A DNA stretch of 64,000 nucleotides, from NCBI RefSeq assembly GCF_036169555.1, contig NZ_CP108032.1, positions 6,944,001 through 7,008,000 on the forward strand, given 5' to 3'. The stretch comes from Streptomyces sp. NBC_00306. GTDB taxonomy: Bacteria > Actinomycetota > Actinomycetes > Streptomycetales > Streptomycetaceae. The notes below the pieces were generated by a model. The model saw only the letters and a list, made by a program, of their open reading frames with translations, was not told the DNA's origin and ran no database searches. This document shows positions 8,223 through 16,498 of this stretch, one piece after another. Position 1 is the first letter of the stretch. Each line of letters begins with the position of its first letter. Position numbers and translations under genes: made by a program.

Positions 8223-8548
8223 GTAGGTGTCACTTTTTCGCCAATGTCATCGTGTGGACACTCGTCGGCGTGTCCTACTGGACCCGTCGCGCGGTAAATG
8301 TGTCTATTGGCGGCGTAGACGAGTCCGATCGCTCAGCGGTGTCTCTTTCCCGCGAACCGGAGCGGGATCGTTTCTGCAGCTCAAGACGTCCCTTTTCGGT
8401 GTGCCGGTCCCGGATGTGATTACAACGGGTTCATGAGTGTGCACTAGGGTGGCGGCGCCTTTAACTGTCCAACCGTGTAGACGAGTTGACTGTTAGTCGG
8501 CGGCGTACCCGTGCACCCCACCCCCCGGGGTGATCGAGAGGACTCCCA
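8223..8548. other. 326-bp upstream region of the conservon
   Basis: No gene is apparent. The region is A/T-richer than its surroundings. It carries the direct repeat GTAGACGAGT at 8315-8324 and 8477-8486. A possible promoter is TTACAA (8420-8425) with TAGGGT (8445-8450), although the 19-bp spacer is long. This is the likely regulatory region of cvnA. Confidence 0.45.
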
Positions 8549-10297
8549 TTGTCTGAATCCCCGACGTATGCAGCGCGCCCGGAATCCGGTCGGACGACCG
8601 CTGGGGGCTCGGCACGAAACAGGCACGGCAGGCGACCGGCGCAGGAGGAGGCCGCCGATCCTGCCGCCCGCTCGAGGGCGATACGCCTCGCGGTCCTTCC
8701 CGCGGCCCTCATATCCGTGCTCGCGGCCGCACTGGTCGTTTTCGTTCTTCGCGCACAATCCGGCACGGCCGACGCCGCCACCTGGGGCGTCCTCGTCACC
8801 GCCGGCGTTCTCGGCGCGAGTGTCCTGATCGGCGCCGCGCGTGCCGCCTCCGCCGAAGCCCGGCGGACCGCCGAACGCCACACATCGCTCCGCAACTCCC
8901 TCGCCCCGGGCGTCAGCGATCTGCAGAACATGGTGCTCCGGCTGGAGCAGGGCGAGCCGGTGGAGCAGCCGCTCTTCTCGCAGCCCGCCCCGCCCTCGAA
9001 CGACCCCGTCAGCCGCCTCGCCTACGAGCTCACGATCAGCCTGCTCCAGGCCCAGGCGGCCATCGCGCACGCCGCGCAGTTCCCCCAGGCCACTGCCTCC
9101 CCCAATGAGGAGAGCATCGAGGTCTTCGTCAACCTCGCCCGTCGTCTGCAGTCCCTCGTCCACCGCCAGATCAGCATGCTCGACGAGCTGGAGAACGAGG
9201 TCGAGGACCCCGAACTCCTCAAGGGTCTCTTCCAGGTCGACCACCTCGCGACGCGTATCCGCCGTCACGCCGAGAACGTCGCCGTCCTCGGCGGTTCGGT
9301 GTCGCGCCGCCAGTGGACCAAGCCGGTGACGATGATGGAGGTGCTGCGGTCCTCCATCGCCGAGGTCGAGCACTACTCCCGCGTCAAGCTCGTCCCGCCG
9401 CTCGAAGGGACGCTGCGCGGCCACGCGGTCGCCGACGTCATCCACCTGCTGGCCGAACTCGTCGAGAACGCCACCGGGTTCTCCGACCCGAGCACCCAGG
9501 TGCTGATGCGCGCCCAGCGGGTGACCGCCGGACTCGCCATCGAGGTCGAGGACCGCGGCCTCGGCATGTCGCAGCACGAGCAGGACCGGATCAACTCCCT
9601 GCTCGCCCACCCCGACCGCATCGACATCAGCAAGCTGATCGCGGACGGCCGCATCGGTCTCTACGTGGTCTCGGCGCTGGCGCGGCGGCACGGTATCGCC
9701 GTCCGTCTCCAGGGCAACATCTACGGCGGCATCCAGGCGATCCTCGTCCTGCCCACCGGTCTCCTCGGCGAGGAGCCGCTGGACGCGCCGCACCACGCCG
9801 CCGCCGCCGCGGCACCCCGGTCCGCCGCGCCCGCCTCACCCCAGCGGCCCGCGGTGCAGGCAGGACCCGAGGCCCAGTACGTACCACCGCCGCTGGACAC
9901 GGCTCAGCCGATGACCCCGACACCGTCACAGCCGATGCCGCCGGTGCACCACATGTCCGCACCGGCGCGCCAGTCGCAGCAGCAGGCGCCTCAGCCTCCG
10001 CAGCGCACGTCCCAGCAGCAGATGCCCCAGTCCCAGCAGCAGTCGTCTCAGCACGCACGGCCCGCCGAGCGGCCCGCACCCCGCGACGCCGGGTCGTACG
10101 ACACACCGGCCCCGCAGGCCGGGCGCCCGCCGCTGCCGCAGCGCCGGGCCCAGGAGCATCTGGCACCGCAACTCCGGAACGCCCCCACCACGCGCATGCG
10201 GGGGGACATGCCGGAGGGGGAGCACGATCCGGGACTGATGGCTGCCTTCCAGCGGGGAGTCAGCCTCGCCGACGACGTATCCGACGAGACCCGCTGA
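8549..10297 (+). CDS. cvnA: Conservon sensor kinase-like protein CvnA
   Basis: CvnA proteins are membrane-bound histidine-kinase-like sensors that work with CvnB, CvnC and the GTPase CvnD. The 582 residues contain a basic N-terminus, two transmembrane helices (about 47-70 and 76-98), and a helical dimerisation-like region ending in HLATRIRRHAENVAVLGG. An HATPase domain follows with N box LLAELVENATGF and G box VEDRGLGM. The last 150 residues are a Pro/Gln/Ala-rich low-complexity tail. Translation starts at TTG 8549 behind GAGAGGA. It is the first gene of a five-gene run with short spacings. Confidence 0.9.
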   Translation: MSESPTYAARPESGRTTAGGSARNRHGRRPAQEEAADPAARSRAIRLAVLPAALISVLAAALVVFVLRAQSGTADAATWGVLVTAGVLGASVLIGAARAASAEARRTAERHTSLRNSLAPGVSDLQNMVLRLEQGEPVEQPLFSQPAPPSNDPVSRLAYELTISLLQAQAAIAHAAQFPQATASPNEESIEVFVNLARRLQSLVHRQISMLDELENEVEDPELLKGLFQVDHLATRIRRHAENVAVLGGSVSRRQWTKPVTMMEVLRSSIAEVEHYSRVKLVPPLEGTLRGHAVADVIHLLAELVENATGFSDPSTQVLMRAQRVTAGLAIEVEDRGLGMSQHEQDRINSLLAHPDRIDISKLIADGRIGLYVVSALARRHGIAVRLQGNIYGGIQAILVLPTGLLGEEPLDAPHHAAAAAAPRSAAPASPQRPAVQAGPEAQYVPPPLDTAQPMTPTPSQPMPPVHHMSAPARQSQQQAPQPPQRTSQQQMPQSQQQSSQHARPAERPAPRDAGSYDTPAPQAGRPPLPQRRAQEHLAPQLRNAPTTRMRGDMPEGEHDPGLMAAFQRGVSLADDVSDETR

Positions 10298-10352
10298 CAG
10301 CTCCTGCCAGCCGCACTTCCCGTACTCACCCCCGAGGAGAAAGAACGCCACC

Positions 10353-10790
10353 ATGGTGAGCGACACGCGTACCGGTTCGAACCAGAATCTCGACTGGCTC
10401 CTTCAGGGGCTCGTCAAGAGAGTCCCGTACACCCGCAGCGCACTTCTGTTGTCGTCCGACGGTCTGACCAAGGCCGTCGACGGGCTCGGCACAGACGAAG
10501 CCGACCACATGGCCGCGCTGGCGTCCGGCATGTACTCCCTCGCCCGCAGCGCCGGTTCCCGCTTCGCGGGCGGCGCCGACGTACGCCAGGTGGTCGTGGA
10601 ACTGGACACGGCGCTGCTCTTCGTCTCGGCGGCGGGCTCCGGGGCCTGCCTCGCCGTCCTCGCCGACAGTGAGGCGGATGCGGCCGTTCTCGGCTACGAG
10701 ATGGCCATGCTGGTCAAGAGTGTCCGCCCCTACTTCGCCACGCCTGCCAGAAACCAGGCACCTGGCGCGACGCGCGCTGCGGGGCACTGA
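10353..10790 (+). CDS. cvnB: Conservon roadblock/LC7 protein CvnB
   Basis: A 145-residue roadblock/LC7 domain protein (MglB-like) that in conservons is thought to regulate the GTPase CvnD. The core reads LDWLLQGLVKRVPYTRSALLLSSDGL and later VVVELDTALLFVSAAGSGACLAVLAD, the usual alternating helix and sheet order. GAGGAGAAAG precedes the ATG. It lies 55 bp after cvnA and two bases before cvnC. Confidence 0.92.
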   Translation: MVSDTRTGSNQNLDWLLQGLVKRVPYTRSALLLSSDGLTKAVDGLGTDEADHMAALASGMYSLARSAGSRFAGGADVRQVVVELDTALLFVSAAGSGACLAVLADSEADAAVLGYEMAMLVKSVRPYFATPARNQAPGATRAAGH

Positions 10791-10792
10791 GG

Positions 10793-11173
10793 ATGGCGGA
10801 TGCGCAGGGCGGAGCGTGGCTCGACGACGAGGCCGGACGACTGGTCCGGCCCTACGCCGTCAGCAATGGCCGCACGCGCCCGACAGCGCACTTCGACCTT
10901 CTCACCCTCGTGATGGCGACCGGCACCCGTCCGAAGACGTACCTAGGACCCGACTACGACCAGGTCCTCGCCCTGTGCGGGGGCCGGCCCATCTCGGTGG
11001 CCGAGGTGGCGGCCCATCTGCGGCTGCCGGCCGTCATCACCAAAGTCCTGCTGTCCGACCTCGTGACGCACCAGGCGCTCAGCACACGTGCGCCGCGGGC
11101 CATCGAGGCGGCCTCCCCAACCGACCGAAACCTCCTGGAGGCGGTGCTGCATGGCCTTCGCAAGCGGCTCTGA
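10793..11173 (+). CDS. cvnC: Conservon DUF742 protein CvnC
   Basis: A 126-residue DUF742 protein. The typical opening GGAWLDDEAGRLVRPYAVSNGRTRP is followed by a winged-helix-like C-terminal half (ISVAEVAAHLRLPAVITKVLLSDL). It starts two bases after the cvnB stop and overlaps cvnD by 23 bp, implying translational coupling. DUF742 proteins are invariant conservon members of unknown mechanism. Confidence 0.92.
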   Translation: MADAQGGAWLDDEAGRLVRPYAVSNGRTRPTAHFDLLTLVMATGTRPKTYLGPDYDQVLALCGGRPISVAEVAAHLRLPAVITKVLLSDLVTHQALSTRAPRAIEAASPTDRNLLEAVLHGLRKRL

Positions 11174-11756
11174 CGATCCTTTCCCGACCGCACTGAAGAT
11201 CCTCATAGCCGGAGGATTCGGGGTGGGCAAGACGACCTTCGTCGGAGCGGTCAGTGAGATCGCACCCCTGAGCACCGAAGAGCTGCTGACCCAGGTCAGC
11301 GCTCGGACGGACAGCCTGGTGGGCATCGAGGACAAGACCACCACCACGGTGGCGATGGACTTCGGGCGCATCACCCTGAGCGCGGACCACGTCCTGTACC
11401 TCTTCGGCACGCCGGGGCAGGAACGGTTCTGGTTCATGTGGGACGAACTGTCCAACGGGGCGCTGGGTGCGGTCGTACTCGCCGACACCCGCAGACTCGA
11501 CCAGTGCTTCTCGGCCGTCGACTTCTTCGAGCAGCGCGGTATCGGCTTCGTCGTGGCCGTCAACCAGTTCGACGGCGCGTACCACTACGAGCCCGCCGAG
11601 ATCCGGGCCGCGCTCGACCTCAAGCCCGAGGTGCCTGTCGTGATGTGCGACGCCCGCCAGTGCAACTCCAGTACCGAGGTGCTGATCGCACTCGTCGAGC
11701 ACCTGCTCGCCCCTGCTCCCGGCATGTCGCCCGCGGAGCCCACCCCGCTGCACTGA
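11151..11756 (+). CDS. cvnD: Conservon small GTPase CvnD
   Basis: This Ras-like/MglA-type GTPase has 201 residues. The P-loop is GGFGVGKT (21-28), the switch II/G3 region FGTPGQERF, and the G4 element VAVNQFDG. The ATG at 11151 has GGAGG nine bases upstream inside cvnC and starts directly before the GTPase fold; an ATG 63 bp upstream in frame would add an implausible tail. CvnD is the proposed output switch of the conservon. Confidence 0.93.
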   Translation: MAFASGSDDPFPTALKILIAGGFGVGKTTFVGAVSEIAPLSTEELLTQVSARTDSLVGIEDKTTTTVAMDFGRITLSADHVLYLFGTPGQERFWFMWDELSNGALGAVVLADTRRLDQCFSAVDFFEQRGIGFVVAVNQFDGAYHYEPAEIRAALDLKPEVPVVMCDARQCNSSTEVLIALVEHLLAPAPGMSPAEPTPLH

Positions 11757-11787
11757 CGCCCGCTCAGCGCTGTCGAATGGAGCCTGC

Positions 11788-12378
11788 ATGTCCGCGCCTG
11801 TTCCCTACACGCAATACGACCCGACCGGCCAGATGCTGGTGACTCCCGAGGACCGGGACGCACCGGCCCGCGTGGCCCGGCTGCGTGAGCTCGGCATCGG
11901 AAGCGCCCCCGTGCCGGAGTTCGACGCGTTCGCCCGCAATCTGGCGCGCACGCTCGAAGCGCCGTACGCCATGGTCAACTTCATCGATGAGAACCGGCAG
12001 TACTTCGCCGGGCTCTACACTCCCGCGGACAGTCAGCCGGGAGTGGAGCTGGAGCCCCAACAGGCCTCCACCAGCCGGGTCATGGCCCGCGATCACGGCT
12101 GGTGCCCGCACGTCGTCGTACGGCGCAAGGCGCTGGTGCTGGAGGACGTCTGCGACTATCCGCGGTTCGCGGGCAATCCCGTGGTGGACGAGATCGGCAT
12201 CCGCTCGTATCTGGGCGCGCCGCTGATCGACTGGAACACGGGGATGGCCCTGGGCACGATCTGCGTGATCGACACGGACACCCGGCCCTGGGGACGGCAG
12301 GGCCTGGAGACCATCAAGTCGATGGCGCAGCAGATGGTGGAGAGGCTGCACCAGATCGAGGAGCGGGGTCAGGCCTGA
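11788..12378 (+). CDS. GAF-domain protein, fifth conservon member (CvnF-like)
   Basis: The 196-residue protein has a GAF domain over roughly residues 35-185, with FDAFARNLARTLEAPYAMVN, DHGWCPHVVVRRKALVLEDV, and YLGAPLIDWNTGMALGTICVID. Its start lies 31 bp after cvnD behind GGAG, so it is probably co-transcribed. GAF proteins accompany some S. coelicolor conservons and have been described as partners of the CvnD GTPase. A ligand cannot be predicted; the single conserved-looking Cys in HGWCPH is a candidate sensor residue (inference). Confidence 0.8.
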   Translation: MSAPVPYTQYDPTGQMLVTPEDRDAPARVARLRELGIGSAPVPEFDAFARNLARTLEAPYAMVNFIDENRQYFAGLYTPADSQPGVELEPQQASTSRVMARDHGWCPHVVVRRKALVLEDVCDYPRFAGNPVVDEIGIRSYLGAPLIDWNTGMALGTICVIDTDTRPWGRQGLETIKSMAQQMVERLHQIEERGQA

Positions 12379-12430
12379 GCGCCTCCGGGTGGCCGCCGCT
12401 CACTGCACGCGGCCCCTCGACCCCTGACGG

Positions 12431-12462
12431 GAGCCTCGGACACGACGCTGTGTCCGTGGCTC
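12431..12462. terminator. Hairpin between conservon and convergent acyl-CoA dehydrogenase gene
   Basis: GAGCC plus CGGACAC (12431-12443) pair with GTGTCCG plus GGCTC (12450-12462), with one T-T mismatch and a 6-base loop. The hairpin sits between two convergent genes and is followed by a pyrimidine-rich stretch. Confidence 0.75.
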
Positions 12463-12505
12463 TCCGTTCTTTCTCTCCCCGGGGCTTCTCACACCCCGGG
12501 TTCTC

Positions 12506-13738
12506 TCACACGCCGGCCGGCTCCAGCAGGTCCTCTTCCAGGTGATCCGTCGGACCGGTCCGCACCAGGTCGGCCAGACGCTCGGACCACTGGCCCTTGG
12601 CCGTACCGAGCGCGACCTCGCCCAGCCGCAGAAGCTGGATGTCGGAGGTGCCGGCGGGCGCGTAGATGTGGTGGGCGTCGCGCAGATAGCGCTCCACCGG
12701 GCGGTCGGTGAACAGGCCGCTCGCCGCATGGATCTCCATGGCGTCGCCGGCCGAATCGATGGCGGACTCGACATTGAGGTACTTGGCGTTCATCAACTCC
12801 GCGTCGCAGGGCTGCCCTTGGTCCATGAGGTGAACAGCGTGATAAGCGGCGAGCCGGGCGGTCATCAGCCGGTGCTTCATACGGCCCAGCTTGATCTTGA
12901 TGTTGTTGAGCTCGCCGAGCGCCGCGCCATACCGTTCGCGTTCGATGCACAGCGCGGTCGTCTCCTCCAGCACGGCCTGGTGGATGCCGAGGGAGACCGC
13001 GGTCAGGTTGGGCCGCCCGTAGAGGACGCTGGAGGAGTACGCGACGGCCAGGCCCTGTCCTTCCCTGCCGAGCAGGTTCGCGGCCGGTACCCGGCAGTCC
13101 TCGAAGATCATTTTTCCGAAACTGAATCCGTGCAGCCCCATGGCGGGCTGTTGTTCGGCGAGCGAGAACCCGGGGCGGTCGGCCTCGACGAGGAAGGCCG
13201 AGAGGCCCTTGGAGCCCTCACCGGTGCGGACGATCACGCCGTGCACGTCGCCGACGTGACTGTTCCCGACGAAGACCTTGTGGCCGTTGAGGATGTAGTC
13301 GTCACCGTCGCGTACGGCGGTACTGGTCATGCCGAGGACATGGCCGCCCGACTCCTCCTCGGTGGTCGCGATGGTGGGCAGGCAGTCACCGGCCGCGATA
13401 CGCGGCAGCCAGGCCGTTTTCTGGACATCGTTGCCATAGTGGATGATCTTGGCCGTACCCAGCTGGGATGCCTGCACCATGGCACCCATCGCCCCGCTGA
13501 CGCGGGCCAGTTCCTCGATGATGATGGTCTTGGCGAGATGGCCCGCCCCCATACCGCCGTAGGCCCGGTCGATGGTGACACCGATCCAGCCCTGCTGGGC
13601 GATCAGCCGGGACACGTCGTGGGCGACGCCCCGGGAGGCTTCCATCTCGGGTATGCGGGGACGCACCTCGCGCTCGGCGAACTCACGCACACGCTGCCGT
13701 AGATCCTCGTGCCGTTGCTTGGTGAAGTACCGTTCCAC
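12506..13738 (-). CDS. Acyl-CoA dehydrogenase-like flavoprotein
   Basis: A 410-residue member of the acyl-CoA dehydrogenase family. FAD-binding signatures are visible (TIATTEEESGGHVLGM, GHKVFVGNSHVGDVHGVIV) along with the C-terminal helical domain. In place of the usual catalytic glutamate near the C-terminus (IYEGT in MCAD-type enzymes) it reads IYAPAGTSD, and the alternative position used by isovaleryl-CoA dehydrogenase also lacks Glu (VLYGRPN). Activity may be atypical. The GTG start at 13738 has a near-perfect GGAGGAGG upstream. It is convergent with the conservon; its substrate is unknown. Confidence 0.8.
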   Translation of the reverse strand: MERYFTKQRHEDLRQRVREFAEREVRPRIPEMEASRGVAHDVSRLIAQQGWIGVTIDRAYGGMGAGHLAKTIIIEELARVSGAMGAMVQASQLGTAKIIHYGNDVQKTAWLPRIAAGDCLPTIATTEEESGGHVLGMTSTAVRDGDDYILNGHKVFVGNSHVGDVHGVIVRTGEGSKGLSAFLVEADRPGFSLAEQQPAMGLHGFSFGKMIFEDCRVPAANLLGREGQGLAVAYSSSVLYGRPNLTAVSLGIHQAVLEETTALCIERERYGAALGELNNIKIKLGRMKHRLMTARLAAYHAVHLMDQGQPCDAELMNAKYLNVESAIDSAGDAMEIHAASGLFTDRPVERYLRDAHHIYAPAGTSDIQLLRLGEVALGTAKGQWSERLADLVRTGPTDHLEEDLLEPAGV

Positions 13739-14282
13739 GACCCCTCCTCCGCACTGCCTCCGCGTCCGTTCGGATACGGAGGGACGTCCTTCGGGCAGTG
13801 GTTCTCCGCCTCCAGGCAGACCGTCTGTTGGATTGTCGTCTTGTCGATCCATCTCGGCCAAGATCGTCAGCACTCTTTGACTGAAACCCTCCGTCTTGTA
13901 AATCGATCGCAACTGTGCGATGGGCGGGGTCACTTGGTCGCATCCGGTCACTTGTGAAACACGGGCGCCACGGGCCGTACCACACGCCACTGACAATGCC
14001 ACAGGGCTGCCCACCAGGAACGCGCCTCCCCGGCGGACTCACCGCAGCGGCGCCTGCGCGAAGTGCGCGGTGGACCGCCGGTGAGCGAGGTTCGCGGCCC
14101 TGTCAGCGGAGTTCAGCCAGAATCAGCGGGGCACGGATATGCCGGGGTGTCCATGGGCATGCATCGATGATTGACCTGTCCGGCAGCGCACGACTGTCCC
14201 TCGCGATGCTGGGCGGCAGATGGGCTCCGCAGAGGCTCTGGCTGTGGGTTGCCCCTCCCGCCTCTGTCGCGCGGACGTCACA
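13739..14282. other. 544-bp gene-free stretch between divergent genes
   Basis: The region separates the acyl-CoA dehydrogenase-like gene (minus) from a small membrane-anchored protein gene (plus). The dehydrogenase frame stays open upstream for about 90 codons, but its composition and the strong ribosome binding site at 13738 argue against an N-terminal extension. I see no RNA gene or clear operator. It presumably holds both promoters. Confidence 0.45.
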
Positions 14283-14816
14283 ATGACGGACGTGCCCGAC
14301 AACACGCTCTGGGTTGCTGCGCTGACCGCCGGAACGGCCGTCCTGGCGAGCTGGGTCACCAGCCGCGGAAACGCCAACGCCGCCCGCCTTCAGGCCGAAG
14401 CCGCCTCCGAATCACAGCGGACCGCCCGGCAGCGGGAAGCCCGGCGCGAGGCGTACGCGGCGGTCATCGACAAAGCCGTCGCCATCGGCGAGCTGTACTG
14501 GAAGATCCCCGAGGCGACGCGCATCACCGAGCCCGAAGCCCGGCGCGCCGAGATCCTGCGCCTGCGCGAACAGATACGGGACGTCTACGCCGCGCTCCTG
14601 CGATGCGTCCAAGTCGTCACGCTGGAAGGGCCGGACGACGTGGCGGAGGCAGCCGCTGCCCTCGACGAGGCGACCCCTTCCACCGCCCGCCTCATGCGAG
14701 CCATGGCCGAGGGCGACCCGGCAGCCGAACGACAGCTCACCGAAGAGACTCGTGCCTACTGGCCTGCACTGACCGAGTTCATCGCGCGGGCGAGCAAGGC
14801 CGTGCGCACCATGTGA
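14283..14816 (+). CDS. Membrane-anchored helical protein of unknown function
   Basis: A 177-residue hypothetical protein. One hydrophobic helix near the N-terminus (about residues 9-26, WVAALTAGTAVLASWV) is followed by a long charged helical region rich in Arg/Glu/Ala (RLQAEAASESQRTARQREARREAY), probably a cytoplasmic coiled coil. No catalytic motif is seen. The chosen ATG lacks a clear ribosome binding site; an ATG at 14220 would add 21 residues. It is convergent with the next two genes. Confidence 0.6.
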   Translation: MTDVPDNTLWVAALTAGTAVLASWVTSRGNANAARLQAEAASESQRTARQREARREAYAAVIDKAVAIGELYWKIPEATRITEPEARRAEILRLREQIRDVYAALLRCVQVVTLEGPDDVAEAAAALDEATPSTARLMRAMAEGDPAAERQLTEETRAYWPALTEFIARASKAVRTM

Positions 14817-14839
14817 CGCCCCGCAGCCGTCCGGCGGAC

Positions 14840-15277
14840 CTACCGCCCGTACAGGAAGAACTTCGCCGGGACGAAGACCTCATGGCCGGTCGGGAAGCGG
14901 ACACGTACGCCTGCTGTCGTCCACGTGGTGGATTCGATCCCGTCCGCGCCCAGATCCGTGTCGACACCTACCCAGTGCCCGTAGGACAGTCCGGGGTCCC
15001 GGCCGATGACCAGCCTGTAGGAGTGCCGGCCCGACAGGGTGTGCTCGTGCACCAGGCCCAGGTGGTGCGCCGAGTCGTCCTCGTAGGTCACCGACGAGGG
15101 GGCGCTGCTGCGGTACGTGACATCGGACCGAGGCCACCACAGGACGGTGAAGAACACGGCGGTCAGGGCAACGCCCGCGGCGCCGGCGAGCAGCGCCTGT
15201 ACGACTTTGCCCCACAGCCGTCGTGGCGGCGCGGGCCGGCCGGGCAGGGCCGTCGGGTCAGCAGCTGGGCTGGGCAC
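14840..15277 (-). CDS. Single-pass membrane protein of unknown function
   Basis: A 145-residue protein with one transmembrane helix (about residues 28-49, ALLAGAAGVALTAVFFTVLWWP). A beta-rich extracytoplasmic domain of about 95 residues with many Thr, Val and Gly follows, and I do not recognise it. The GTG start lies inside the end of the upstream gene (20-bp overlap), so the two are likely an operon. Confidence 0.6.
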   Translation of the reverse strand: MPSPAADPTALPGRPAPPRRLWGKVVQALLAGAAGVALTAVFFTVLWWPRSDVTYRSSAPSSVTYEDDSAHHLGLVHEHTLSGRHSYRLVIGRDPGLSYGHWVGVDTDLGADGIESTTWTTAGVRVRFPTGHEVFVPAKFFLYGR

Positions 15278-15719
15278 GGTGCGAGGTGAAGTGGGCGCCT
15301 GCGGCGGGCAGGTACAGCAGCGCAGCGACGGCGATCGCCAGGACCTCGTGGGTGCGCTCCGCGGCGAGGGACACGTCGAAGCCGCTCATGGTCAGGTTGT
15401 TCACGAGCCAGAGGGCGCACAGTGCGCCGGCGGCGGTGAGAACGACGCGGGCCCAGCGGTGCCCCGCTCGCATCTTGTACGCGCAGAGCAGCCACAGGCC
15501 GTTCAGCGCGACCAGCACGCCTGCGGACACGGCGAGTTGCCCGAGTGCCTCGGACGGCCCCCTGTCCGCGCGGAGGTCGCCCCAGCCCGTCGGAGCGATG
15601 ACGAACGAGCCCAGCACCCACCCGACGAGTTCGACGGCCGTCCCGGCCATCGACAGCGCGAAGGCCAGGCGCACCGGCTTCGGTGCCCCGTCGGCCCGGT
15701 CGAGCCCCGTGGTGACCAT
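15258..15719 (-). CDS. Four-helix integral membrane protein of unknown function
   Basis: A 153-residue protein with about four hydrophobic segments (near 20-42, 63-81, 90-107, 127-145), lacking recognisable motifs. GGAG lies upstream of the ATG at 15719. Its 3' end overlaps the next gene by 20 bp, implying translational coupling and perhaps a shared membrane complex. Small DUF membrane protein families of Streptomyces often look like this. Confidence 0.6.
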   Translation of the reverse strand: MVTTGLDRADGAPKPVRLAFALSMAGTAVELVGWVLGSFVIAPTGWGDLRADRGPSEALGQLAVSAGVLVALNGLWLLCAYKMRAGHRWARVVLTAAGALCALWLVNNLTMSGFDVSLAAERTHEVLAIAVAALLYLPAAGAHFTSHRAQPSC

Positions 15720-15933
15720 CCGTACTCCTTGTGCCGCTCGGTAGGCGTCGCTTCCCCAGTGACGCCTCGTGCCCGGCTAGACCGCGAATCGGCCCGACGA
15801 GTTCCATCGATGAAGGGCTGCGGGGGAGTCCGTGGCCGTTCTTGACCATGACGCGGCGGCAGGGTTTCTACTGAAAGCCGTGCGGATCGGAGCGATCACC
15901 GCATGGCGGGCGAACCCCTGGAGAGGACCCACG

Positions 15934-16362
15934 ATGGACACCGGTACGGAGAAGAACCTGGCCCTGCTGCGCACGGCCTACACGACGCTGGAGAGCGGAG
16001 ATCTCGACGCGTGCGTGGAGCTGCTGGCGGAGAACTTCATCGCCAACCTCCCCGGGCTGCCCGACCCGTTGCACGGCCGGGAGATCTGGCGGCTGGGCAC
16101 CGAGGCCATGGTGGAGGGATTTCCCGACCTGACGATCGATGTCGAGGACATGTTCGGCGCGGGCGACAAGGTGGCCGTGCGGGTCCACTTCCGTGGAACG
16201 CACCGGGGCACGTTCCAAGGGGTCGAGGCGACGGGGAGGCCGGTCAGCTTCCGGAGCATCGAGATCTACCGCGTCGAGGGCGGCAGGATCGCGGAGGAGT
16301 GGGTATCACCGGACATGATCGGCCTCATGCAGCAGATCTCGCCCGTGCCGGCCGGCCACTGA
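15934..16362 (+). CDS. SnoaL-like/ester cyclase family protein
   Basis: A 142-residue protein of the NTF2-like fold. The N-terminal helix pair (LALLRTAYTTLESGDLDACVELLAENFIANLPGLPDPLHG) is followed by strands with MVEGFPDLTIDVEDMFGAGDKVAVRVHFRGTHRGTF and a closing EIYRVEGGRIAEEWVSPDMIGLM. This matches SnoaL-like polyketide cyclase or ester cyclase relatives, though no polyketide genes are nearby, so the substrate is unknown. GGAGAGGA precedes the ATG; longer in-frame starts upstream lack one. Confidence 0.75.
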   Translation: MDTGTEKNLALLRTAYTTLESGDLDACVELLAENFIANLPGLPDPLHGREIWRLGTEAMVEGFPDLTIDVEDMFGAGDKVAVRVHFRGTHRGTFQGVEATGRPVSFRSIEIYRVEGGRIAEEWVSPDMIGLMQQISPVPAGH

Positions 16363-16385
16363 CCCCCGTGTGCACACCCGACGGG

Positions 16386-16420
16386 GGCGTGCGGCGACGG
16401 TCTGCCCATCGCCGCACGCC
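16386..16420. terminator. Bidirectional hairpin terminator
   Basis: A 12-bp perfect stem (16386-16397 with 16409-16420) with an 11-base loop lies between the convergent SnoaL-like and endonuclease I genes. Confidence 0.8.
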
Positions 16421-16498
16421 GGGTGCCGACCGCTCACCGGACCGACAGCGGAGCCGGTCGGCGAGGCGACAGCCCCGCACCGTCGGTGGAGCAGGCGG

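Noticed and set aside
13739..14014. N-terminal extension of the acyl-CoA dehydrogenase-like protein
   Set aside because: The GTG at 13738 has a near-perfect ribosome binding site and fits family N-termini. The upstream open frame has no homologous features.
15934..16362. Evidence for a polyketide cluster from the SnoaL-like gene
   Set aside because: No ketosynthase, carrier protein or tailoring gene lies nearby. SnoaL-like folds are common outside polyketide pathways.
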